In this document: positions 1 to 5,047 of the stretch, piece after piece
Layout: each line of letters begins with the position of its first letter
How positions within the stretch are numbered: the stretch's first letter is position 1
Source of the DNA: a virus
Virus record (IMG/VR): IMGVR_UViG_3300042451_002050
Span: 1-20,174 of that record
Length of the DNA stretch: 20,174 bases
Strand: one strand, 5' to 3'
Notes under the pieces: generated by a model
Told to the model about the DNA's origin: nothing
What the model saw: only the letters and a program-made list of their open reading frames with translations
Database searches by the model: none
Position numbers and translations under genes: made by a program

Positions 1-825
1 AAGGCCAAAAGCTCCAAGGGCGGTGTCACACTGCGAGTGATCGTCCCCGATTCCCATGGATGCTTTGTCGATCAGTCGGCAGCGTCGGCAATGCTTGCGG
101 ACATTGCGATGCTCAAGCCCTCGTCGATCATTCTCCTGGGTGACCATCTCGACTGCGGTGGCTTTTTGGCCGAGCACCATACTTGGGGCTATGTGGCCGA
201 GACCGACTACACTTTCGAGGACGACTGCCAAGCGACCAATCAGTTCCTCGATGCGCTGCAGTCGGCAGCACCACAAGCGACGATCGAATACCTCGAGGGA
301 AACCACGAGCGCAGGATTGAGAAGTGGATCGTCACCGACGCACTGCGAACGGGCAAAGGATCCCGAGGCGACGTCAAGATGCTCAACACGTTGTTCTCGA
401 CCGAGACGGTGTTGCAGCTCGACAAGCGTAAGATCCCCATCTACAAGCAGGGCCAGTGGTACGACGGGTGCCATGTCCCCGGTACGATCCTGCGGGATAA
501 TTGCTACTTCACCCACGGCCAATTCACATCCAAGGCCGCAGCGGCCGCTCACCTTGCCAAGTACAACTCGAACATCTGGTTCGGGCATACGCACAGGATG
601 GACATGGCGACCAAGCGAACCGTCGCCTCGGGCCCGATCGGAGCATGGAACCCCGGTTGCTTGTGCCAGCTCCAGCCTTATTGGATGCATCAAAACTTGA
701 CCGACTGGGTCAACGGTTACGGAATCCAGTTAGTCCAAAAGGGGCTCGGGCATTTGAATCTTCAAATCCCGATCATAGACGGCGTGTCATACCTATCACC
801 GCTGATCCGCAGGGGAGCAGCGTAA
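1..825 (+). CDS. Metallophosphoesterase (calcineurin-like), 5' end cut by window edge
   Basis: The product is a binuclear-metal phosphoesterase, probably acting on phosphoesters or nucleic acid; the substrate cannot be told. Numbered from the GTG at 37, the calcineurin-like metal-binding motifs appear in order: PDSHG (4-8), GDHLD (35-39), GNHER (88-92), FTHGQ (158-162) and GHTH (183-186). The set is complete, so the enzyme is probably active. The reading frame is open to base 1 (reading KAKSSKGGVTLRVIVPDSHG), and starting at GTG 37 would cut into the first beta strand (TLRVIV). I therefore infer that the true start lies upstream of the window and call the gene partial. It ends with TAA, 36 bp before the next gene on the same strand. 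Phages often carry such genes near their replication or nucleotide genes. The family call is firm; the role is unknown. Confidence 0.85.
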   Translation, partial: KAKSSKGGVTLRVIVPDSHGCFVDQSAASAMLADIAMLKPSSIILLGDHLDCGGFLAEHHTWGYVAETDYTFEDDCQATNQFLDALQSAAPQATIEYLEGNHERRIEKWIVTDALRTGKGSRGDVKMLNTLFSTETVLQLDKRKIPIYKQGQWYDGCHVPGTILRDNCYFTHGQFTSKAAAAAHLAKYNSNIWFGHTHRMDMATKRTVASGPIGAWNPGCLCQLQPYWMHQNLTDWVNGYGIQLVQKGLGHLNLQIPIIDGVSYLSPLIRRGAA

Positions 826-861
826 GAAATTTAGGGTGGTTTTTCTTACAAGGATGAGATA

Positions 862-2172
862 ATGGGCCTGTTTTCGGCTTATCGAGAATTGCAAATTGGT
901 GAGACTGTGTACGTGGACGATCCAACCAGTCCGTTTCATTGCAGTAAGGGACACGTAATTGGTATCGATGTCGGTGTCGCTCCCTACAAAGTTGAGTTTT
1001 CATTTCAGGATAACAACGGCGTCTGGATGACAAGCTCACTTTGGTTTCCTTTGGATCGACTGCTAGTGTATGGTCCAGACCTGTCACAGACAGCCGCTCC
1101 AACAGTCGGCAAAGCAATCGATGAACCGGCCAACGATCCGGAACCCCAACCATGGACGCCAGGACTCGGAGACGAAGTGATCGTCACACGACGAGGCGAT
1201 CCGCTTCGGGGCGTAGTGGGCACCGTGCAAGATAAGAACGGAGACCTCTTTTTAGTGTGGTTTTCGCATCGACTGGTGCAAGCGTGGTTTCGAGCACACG
1301 AACTTCGACCAAGGAGGTCCAACAATCCGGAAATCCCGGATAGTTCGAACCCTTCGGAAACTCCGAACAGTTCGGTCGACGCGGGAGAGCTCGAGCGCTG
1401 CGAAGCGAACGAGGCACCAGAACCTCGCAAGCGAGTCCTGTACATCGCTGGCCCGATGCGCGGGGTCGCTTGGTTCAACTACCCCATGTTTGATCGAGTC
1501 GCCAAGGAGCTGCGTGACGCCGGCAACGAAGTCATCAGCCCAGCGGACGAGGATCGCAAGGTAGGTTTCGATCCGTTTGCGAATCCAGAGTATCGGATCG
1601 CAGACGCCTGCACGTTTCCGTCCGAAGCTAGCTTTGAAAGCTTTGACAAGACCGTGCGTCGCTGCTTTGAGTCAGTCCTGCGGTGCGACGAGATTGTGCT
1701 GCTTCCAGGCTGGGAGAACAGCAATGGAGCGGTGGCCGAGCTGACCCTGGCCATGTGGCTTGGCAAGCGGGTGCGAGACGTTCGAATCGACGACCAAGAT
1801 CGGATCACCTATCTTGGCCAGTGGATGGGGCTCGCAGGCCTGGCCATGCAGCTAAGCGACTATCACCTAGAGGTCGAAGTCCCGGTCGTTGTCGACGACG
1901 AGGACGGCGAGGACATCCTCGACAAAGCGGCGAGGATCACGCGGGGCGATCGCCAAGCGTCCTACGGGCCACCTGATCAGGACTTCCGCCGGACCGCAGG
2001 CATGTGGTCGGCTCTGTTCGAGGTCAAGCTTAGGGATGGCGTCACGTTCGAGCCTCGCGACGTAGCATTGGCGATGATCCTGTTGAAGTGCTCACGCGAG
2101 AGCCACCAGCGGAAAAAAGACAACTGGGTCGACATCGCCGGTTACTCTCGCTGCGGGAGCCAGTGCAACTGA
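862..2172 (+). CDS. Multidomain protein: two SH3-like barrels, DUF4406 (deoxyribosyltransferase-like) and DUF6378-like domain
   Basis: Residues about 8-70 and 98-150 are two similar beta-rich units, each with a GDxV or GETV opening and an aromatic LxxL/ELRP close, like KOW/SH3 barrels. A low-complexity linker (152-190) follows. Residues about 193-300 begin VLYIAGPMRG and include NYPMFDRVAKEL and ENSNGAVAELTLAMWLG. This matches DUF4406, a phage family of the nucleoside 2-deoxyribosyltransferase-like fold. Residues about 350-432 (ITRGDRQASYG, FRRTAGMWSAL, DVALAMILLKCSRE, DNWVDIAGYSRC) match DUF6378 as I remember it. The start at ATG 862 has an AGGATGA ribosome site. The TGA stop overlaps the ATG of the next gene (TGATG). 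A nucleotide-handling role is inferred from the DUF4406 fold. The fusion of both domains with two barrels is unusual. Confidence 0.8.
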   Translation: MGLFSAYRELQIGETVYVDDPTSPFHCSKGHVIGIDVGVAPYKVEFSFQDNNGVWMTSSLWFPLDRLLVYGPDLSQTAAPTVGKAIDEPANDPEPQPWTPGLGDEVIVTRRGDPLRGVVGTVQDKNGDLFLVWFSHRLVQAWFRAHELRPRRSNNPEIPDSSNPSETPNSSVDAGELERCEANEAPEPRKRVLYIAGPMRGVAWFNYPMFDRVAKELRDAGNEVISPADEDRKVGFDPFANPEYRIADACTFPSEASFESFDKTVRRCFESVLRCDEIVLLPGWENSNGAVAELTLAMWLGKRVRDVRIDDQDRITYLGQWMGLAGLAMQLSDYHLEVEVPVVVDDEDGEDILDKAARITRGDRQASYGPPDQDFRRTAGMWSALFEVKLRDGVTFEPRDVALAMILLKCSRESHQRKKDNWVDIAGYSRCGSQCN

Positions 2173-2261
2173 TGGACCTAATCATTGCTGTTTGTGTCGT
2201 AGTGTTTTTCTGCGTCATCATTGCGCTCGGCGACGACGACTTTCGAGGGCCCTCGCTATGA
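2172..2261 (+). CDS. 29-aa single-pass membrane peptide
   Basis: This very short ORF reads MDLIIAVCVVVFFCVIIAL followed by an acidic, polar tail (GDDDFRGPSL). Residues 3-19 form one strongly hydrophobic segment long enough to span a membrane. Its ATG shares a base with the TGA of the upstream gene (TGATG), and its own TGA overlaps the next ATG (ATGA at 2258-2261). This double coupling is the main evidence that it is translated. The function is unknown. Short phage membrane peptides can be holins, lysis regulators or superinfection-exclusion proteins, but nothing here decides between these. Confidence 0.6.
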   Translation: MDLIIAVCVVVFFCVIIALGDDDFRGPSL

Positions 2262-2593
2262 GCACCGACCACGACAATCCATTGAGCGTCGATGAGGCGA
2301 TGGCCCTCATCGGCAAATGGGAGACGCATCCCGGTCTGCTGCTGGCCATCTTCGACGCAGCCCGAAAGCTTCGCGACGAAGTCGAGGTGCTGCGTGACGA
2401 AGTCAAGCTACTGCGTGACGCTAACAATCACATGCAGAAAAGCCAAGACGATCTGATTCGGATCATCGCGCAGCATGTCCGGGACAAGAAAGCCATGCAG
2501 ACCGAGCTCGACCAGCTTCGGGCCGTCGTGGCCCAGAACAACCAGAGCATCGCAGCCATCGTTTCGAGATGGATCAAACCTAGCACGAACTGA
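2258..2593 (+). CDS. 111-aa coiled-coil protein, unknown function
   Basis: I place the start at ATG 2258 (MSTDHDNPLSVDEAM) because it overlaps the stop of the 29-aa membrane peptide (ATGA). A longer in-frame extension to 2192 would run back through that peptide gene. Residues about 14-33 resemble a short helical domain. From about 33 to 100 the sequence is heptad-rich, with the repeated core LRDEVEVLRDEVKLLRD, and is probably a coiled coil. I see no signal peptide, membrane segment or catalytic motif. The gene lies between two small membrane-protein genes in an overlapping chain, so a partnership at the membrane is possible. That idea comes from position only. Confidence 0.7.
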   Translation: MSTDHDNPLSVDEAMALIGKWETHPGLLLAIFDAARKLRDEVEVLRDEVKLLRDANNHMQKSQDDLIRIIAQHVRDKKAMQTELDQLRAVVAQNNQSIAAIVSRWIKPSTN

Positions 2594-2601
2594 GGCAAGC
2601 T

Positions 2602-2769
2602 ATGTGGAAACTAATCGGCATGATGCTCGGCGGCGGAGCGATCCCGCGCGAAGCAGCTCGGGCCCGGAGCAACAACGGATGCTGGCCGGAGTTGCTTGGC
2701 ATCGCCATCGGTATCATACTGGGCGTGCTTGTGACGCTCGGTGTACAGGCATGTAGGGGGGAACTATGA
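2602..2769 (+). CDS. 55-aa small membrane protein
   Basis: The ORF opens MWKLIGMMLGGGAIP and has a basic, polar middle (about residues 15-27). It then has one hydrophobic segment at about 31-49 (LLGIAIGIILGVLVTLGVQ) followed by ACRGEL. A GAGG ribosome site sits 6 nt before ATG 2602, and the stop overlaps the next ATG (ATGA at 2766-2769). The first hydrophobic stretch is short and may be a second membrane contact. It is one of three small coupled genes (2172, 2258, 2602). A lysis or membrane-attachment role is possible but not shown by any motif. Confidence 0.6.
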   Translation: MWKLIGMMLGGGAIPREAARARSNNGCWPELLGIAIGIILGVLVTLGVQACRGEL

Positions 2770-3074
2770 CAACGACCACCAAAAGCAACGACAAAGACAC
2801 TCTCGCCTTCGCCGGTCTTTGCAACTTTGTCGCATGGTGGGAGTCGTTCAAGGCTTTACACTGCGAGGGCATTTACGCCACTTGGTCTTGCGATGCTGAC
2901 CTGGTGGTCAGATTCGTGTTCCGAAAAGGGTGCTCGGTTTTCAATTACAAGCTTGACTTGCGAGATCGATACATCCCCAAAGCGGTGCTCGAGATGCAGG
3001 TCGGCTTGCTCAAATTGCAGGCGGTACCAACCATAACCAAACCCAACGTTAGCGACGGCCAACCATGCCCATGA
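2766..3074 (+). CDS. 102-aa hypothetical protein ending in repeat A
   Basis: I do not recognise this protein. It has a polar N-terminus (MTTTTKSNDKD), then an aromatic, Cys-containing part (FVAWWESFKALHCEGIYATW), a short strand-like stretch (DLVVRFVFRKGCSVFNY) and a basic or acidic helix. Its last residues (TKPNVSDGQPCP) are encoded by the first copy of repeat A. The start is coupled to the upstream 55-aa gene by ATGA. The stop overlaps the second ATG of the HNH gene (ATGA at 3071-3074). Overlaps at both ends and the absence of internal stops support a real gene. Confidence 0.6.
   Translation: MTTTTKSNDKDTLAFAGLCNFVAWWESFKALHCEGIYATWSCDADLVVRFVFRKGCSVFNYKLDLRDRYIPKAVLEMQVGLLKLQAVPTITKPNVSDGQPCP
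3037..3055 (+). repeat. Repeat A, copy 1
   Basis: The 19 bases CCAAACCCAACGTTAGCGA match copies at 3337, 3541 and 3777. This copy lies at the 3' end of the 102-aa gene and encodes TKPNVS. The match stops after the GCGA, so the stop-start part present in copies 2 and 3 is missing here. Confidence 0.75.
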
Positions 3075-3358
3075 ATCGCGACAAGTACCCAGCGGACTGG
3101 GAGCAGATCGCCACAGACCTCAAGGACCAAGTGGACTGGAAGTGTGAAGGCTGCCGAAAGCAATGTCGCAAGCCGGGCGAACCGTTCGACACGCACCGAC
3201 GGACGCTCACCGTGGCCCACATCAACCATGTCGAGTCCGACTGCGATCTGGGCAACTTAGTCGCACTTTGCGCACCGTGCCACCTTGCCTATGATGCCTC
3301 AATGAAACGATTCCGACGCATCGCAAGCAAACGAAAAATCAACGATAGCGAGTCTTAG
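3071..3358 (+). CDS. HNH endonuclease
   Basis: The protein is a small ββα-metal (HNH) nuclease of the type phages often carry near the terminase genes, where it can assist genome packaging or act as a free nuclease. With ATG 3071 as residue 1, it has a Zn-binding CxxC at 25-28, the catalytic-region motif TVAHINH at about 47-53, N62 in GNLVAL, and a second CxxCH at 67-71. This is the usual Cys4-HNH order. I chose ATG 3071 because it overlaps the preceding stop (ATGA); ATG 3065, two codons upstream, is also possible. The C-terminus (INDSES) is encoded by repeat A copy 2. The large terminase lies about 1.7 kb away on the opposite strand, an unusual orientation for such a pair. Confidence 0.85.
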   Translation: MNRDKYPADWEQIATDLKDQVDWKCEGCRKQCRKPGEPFDTHRRTLTVAHINHVESDCDLGNLVALCAPCHLAYDASMKRFRRIASKRKINDSES

Positions 3359-3374
3359 CCAATGACCGAACCAC
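3337..3374 (+). repeat. Repeat A, copy 2 (gene-junction repeat)
   Basis: This copy spans the last codons of the HNH gene (S-E-S-stop), a 3-nt gap, and the start of the next gene (M-T-E-P). It shares GCGAGTCTTAGC and TGACCGAACCAC with copy 3. The left part is diverged (AATCAACGATAGCG against AACCCAACGTTAGCG). Confidence 0.8.
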
Positions 3375-3565
3375 TGCTCGACGCGAATCCAGACTGTTCT
3401 AGGTTCAAAGATGTGGACATCTTGATCAGGCTCAAAATCATGGAGTCGTTTGGAGTGCCAGTATCTCTCCTGGGTAACCAACCCAACTACTCGTCGGCAA
3501 TTCTCGACTCGTGGGATTGGGGGAGCACCCTGCCAATCCCAAAACCCAACGTTAGCGAGTCTTAG
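3362..3565 (+). CDS. 67-aa hypothetical protein between repeat A copies
   Basis: This small ORF begins MTEPLLDANPDC inside repeat A copy 2 and ends PKPNVSES inside copy 3, so both of its ends are repeat sequence. The unique middle contains ILIRLKIMESFGVPVSLLG followed by NQPNYSSA. That stretch faintly resembles the 'GVPxxLLG...NYSS' segment of phage portal-like proteins. The ORF is too short to be a portal, and I give this little weight. It starts 3 nt after the HNH stop, without a clear ribosome site, so translation is probably coupled. Confidence 0.5.
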   Translation: MTEPLLDANPDCSRFKDVDILIRLKIMESFGVPVSLLGNQPNYSSAILDSWDWGSTLPIPKPNVSES

Positions 3566-3581
3566 CAAGTGACCGAACCAC
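3541..3581 (+). repeat. Repeat A, copy 3 (gene-junction repeat, most complete)
   Basis: This 41-bp copy holds the end of the 67-aa gene (K-P-N-V-S-E-S-stop) and the GTG start of the zinc-ribbon gene (M-T-E-P). It matches copy 1 on its left, copy 2 on its right and copy 4 over most of its length, so it is the reference copy. Confidence 0.8.
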
Positions 3582-3778
3582 AGCAATCAGATCGACCGGA
3601 GGACGAGGCAAATCCATACTGGGAAGACAGTGACTGGGATCCATGCGACAAGGTGTGCCCGGACTGTGGCAGGTTGGTATGGGAAGCCACTTGGTTCGAC
3701 GATCCCCCTGAATTGGGAGGCGCGGCAATCGGCACCAAATGGGAGTGCGGGGATTGCGGGTGGTCTGATTTAAACTAG
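3569..3778 (+). CDS. 69-aa zinc-ribbon protein
   Basis: The start is a GTG at 3569 inside repeat A copy 3, giving MTEPQQSD, which is parallel to the MTEPLLD start of the preceding gene. An acidic, Trp-rich N-terminus (YWEDSDWDP) is followed by VCPDCGRLVW (CxxC at about 29-32). About 30 residues later comes WECGDCGWSDLN (CxxC), near the C-terminus. The two CxxC knuckles make a rubredoxin-like or zinc-ribbon fold very likely. DNA, RNA or protein binding is possible, and nothing indicates which. No ribosome site is visible, so reinitiation after the preceding stop is likely. Confidence 0.65.
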   Translation: MTEPQQSDRPEDEANPYWEDSDWDPCDKVCPDCGRLVWEATWFDDPPELGGAAIGTKWECGDCGWSDLN

Positions 3779-3811
3779 CAAACCCAACATTAGCGAGTCT
3801 TAGCAAGACTC
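3777..3811 (+). repeat. Repeat A, copy 4 (array end)
   Basis: AACCCAACATTAGCGAGTCT and the following TAGCAAG match copy 3 with one change, after which the sequence diverges (ACTCGC instead of TGACCG). It directly follows the TAG of the zinc-ribbon gene, so here the repeat is non-coding and no start codon follows. Confidence 0.75.
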
Positions 3812-3813
3812 GC
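3793..3813. other. Perfect 9-bp inverted repeat with 3-nt loop
   Basis: GCGAGTCTT, then AGC, then AAGACTCGC form a perfect hairpin at the edge of repeat A copy 4. It lies in the 128-bp gap between the zinc-ribbon gene and the next gene, the only clear intergenic gap in this arm. There is no following T-run, so it is not a classical Rho-independent terminator. It could still pause or terminate transcription, stabilise the mRNA 3' end, or mark a recombination edge. Confidence 0.5.
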
Positions 3814-3906
3814 ACAAGCCAGAAAAGCCAAAGGATTTCCCGTCCGTGGTCCTAGTTGTGGTCCTGGGTTGTCCGTAGACTACAAGCAGCAAACAGGGGA
3901 GTAACT

Positions 3907-4722
3907 ATGAGCGATCAGACTAAGCCAACGCAAAAAATTGAGGGACAGCACGCTTTCGACGCACAAAGCCTTTGGCGAACGCGACTCGTCGAAATGATGC
4001 GTAGAGACCCGATTGAGAGAGTACGCATGATCGCGACATACATCCTTGCGGCTCAGCAGTTGGCTGCCGAAATGAAACGAGCGACTGCACTGACAATGCC
4101 GGAACATTCGAGTAAAGAATTTGACGCCTATTTGGAACACATGGAGACCGAGCTCGGTAGACATGGCGTCGAGATGCTTGGGTTCAATCCATGGCAGATT
4201 CTCGACCCATCACCCACTCTTCCGCCTGAGGGCCCGCAGCAAACAGAGGGAAACCATGGCAGCGTTGATCACGACAAGATTCAGTACCGCGAGCCTACAG
4301 AGGACGATTTAGAAAACGGGCCAATTGCATGCGAGGTTCGAGATTTTTACGGCGACAGATGGAGAAAAGGAACTCTGGTTCGAATAACGAATCCGACGCG
4401 GCATTTTGTAATCATCAGTCAATTTGATGACCGATTTTTCCGAGACTGCCGAATCAAGGTAACTTCACCTGAATCACCCACTCTTCCGCCTGAGGACCCT
4501 CATCTGGCGAGGAGCAATCTAGGATGCTTCATCAAAACGTACTTTCCAAAAGCGGAATTCGGAATGGACATCGCGGCGTTCGCTGCTCGCACTCGAGCCG
4601 ACCGGAACAATCACTTCCTCGACTCGACGAGCCTAGCCGAATTGGTACTGAAAAAAGACCCATCACCCACTCTTCCGCCTGAGGGCCCGGAGCAAGGAGA
4701 CAAAAATGCGACATCCAACTAA
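3907..4722 (+). CDS. 271-aa modular protein with three SPTLPPEGP/DP linkers
   Basis: ATG 3907 has a good ribosome site (AGGGGAGT) and is preferred to the in-frame start at 3856. Module 1 (about residues 1-101) is helical and rich in Arg, Glu and Met. Module 2 (about 118-188) contains YREPTEDDLENGP, EVRDFYGDRWRKGTL and FFRDCRIKV. This pattern matches, from memory, a small beta-rich protein common in planctomycete phages ('YRxPTxEDLxxGPIxxEVRD...W'). Module 3 (about 200-251) is short, with an FAARTRAD core. Each module ends in repeat B, read as PSPTLPPEGP, ESPTLPPEDP and PSPTLPPEGP. The spacing between these copies is a multiple of three (264 and 189 nt), so the frame stays open. This looks like several small genes fused through repeats. 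Functions are unknown. Confidence 0.6.
   Translation: MSDQTKPTQKIEGQHAFDAQSLWRTRLVEMMRRDPIERVRMIATYILAAQQLAAEMKRATALTMPEHSSKEFDAYLEHMETELGRHGVEMLGFNPWQILDPSPTLPPEGPQQTEGNHGSVDHDKIQYREPTEDDLENGPIACEVRDFYGDRWRKGTLVRITNPTRHFVIISQFDDRFFRDCRIKVTSPESPTLPPEDPHLARSNLGCFIKTYFPKAEFGMDIAAFAARTRADRNNHFLDSTSLAELVLKKDPSPTLPPEGPEQGDKNATSN
4208..4240 (+). repeat. Repeat B, copy 1
   Basis: These 33 bp (starting CATCACCCACTCTTCCGCC, ending CCCGCAGC) are identical to 5007-5039, which is the 3' end of the terminase gene. On the + strand the copy encodes S-P-T-L-P-P-E-G-P. The complementary strand would encode the terminase C-terminus L-R-A-L-R-R-K-S-G-stop. Confidence 0.9.
4473..4498 (+). repeat. Repeat B, copy 2 (diverged right end)
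   Basis: ATCACCCACTCTTCCGCC followed by TGAGG matches copy 1, then the sequence changes to ACCCT. It encodes ESPTLPPEDP inside the 271-aa ORF. It lies 264 bp (88 codons) after copy 1. Confidence 0.85.
4661..4689 (+). repeat. Repeat B, copy 3
   Basis: This copy is identical to copy 1 up to GGGCCCG, including the preceding GACC. It is followed directly by the ribosome site (AAGGAGA) of the next gene. It encodes PSPTLPPEGP near the end of the 271-aa ORF, 189 bp (63 codons) after copy 2. Confidence 0.9.
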
Positions 4723-5047
4723 CGATTACACAGATGCCGAGTATAGAGCCGTGGTCGCAAAACAGCGGCTGTTGGCTTGGAAGCACAGGGATCCCGACAC
4801 CACGCACTCGGTCATTGCCACCTTTTTCGAGATCTGCGCGCAAGAGGCATTCGAACTGCGGGGCCATCAACATAACCTTGTAATTCAAGGGAGCAAGATG
4901 TCCGAAAGTGAGATAGAAGCCTTGGAGAAGGCCTCACGCGACGCAGAGCGAAAGATCAGAGAGGCTTCGGTCTTCGTGTTCGGCTACGACATTTTCGACC
5001 TGAAAGCATCACCCACTCTTCCGCCTGAGGGCCCGCAGCTCGGCTAG
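4706..5047 (+). CDS. 113-aa hypothetical helical protein ending in repeat B
   Basis: ATG 4706 has the strong ribosome site AAGGAGA and overlaps the previous gene by 17 bp in another frame. The product is mostly helical. Residues 1-60 include YTDAEYRAVVAKQRLLAWK and an FFEICAQEAFELRG stretch, and a second charged helix follows (SESEIEALEKASRDAERKI). It ends ASPTLPPEGPQLG, encoded by repeat B copy 4. Those last bases are also the 3' end of the terminase gene on the other strand (39-bp tail-to-tail overlap). I do not recognise the family. It is the last gene of the rightward cluster. Confidence 0.6.
   Translation: MRHPTNDYTDAEYRAVVAKQRLLAWKHRDPDTTHSVIATFFEICAQEAFELRGHQHNLVIQGSKMSESEIEALEKASRDAERKIREASVFVFGYDIFDLKASPTLPPEGPQLG
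5007..5039 (-). repeat. Repeat B, copy 4 = terminase 3' end
   Basis: On the - strand this copy encodes the terminase C-terminus L-R-A-L-R-R-K-S-G and its TGA stop. On the + strand it encodes SPTLPPEGP of the 113-aa protein. It is identical over 33 bp to copy 1 and is the only copy attached to a conserved gene, so it is the likely parent of the family. Confidence 0.9.

Noticed and set aside
3037-3813. Repeat A as integron attC sites flanking gene cassettes
   Set aside because: ACCCAAC fits the RYYYAAC half-site, but it is followed at once by GTTAGCG, which does not fit GTTRRRY. There is no spacer to form the folded attC arms, and no integrase gene is visible.
4208-5039. Repeat B as a CRISPR-like array
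   Set aside because: Only four copies with spacings of about 264, 189 and 346 bp, in frame within coding sequence and equal to the terminase 3' end. There are no cas genes.
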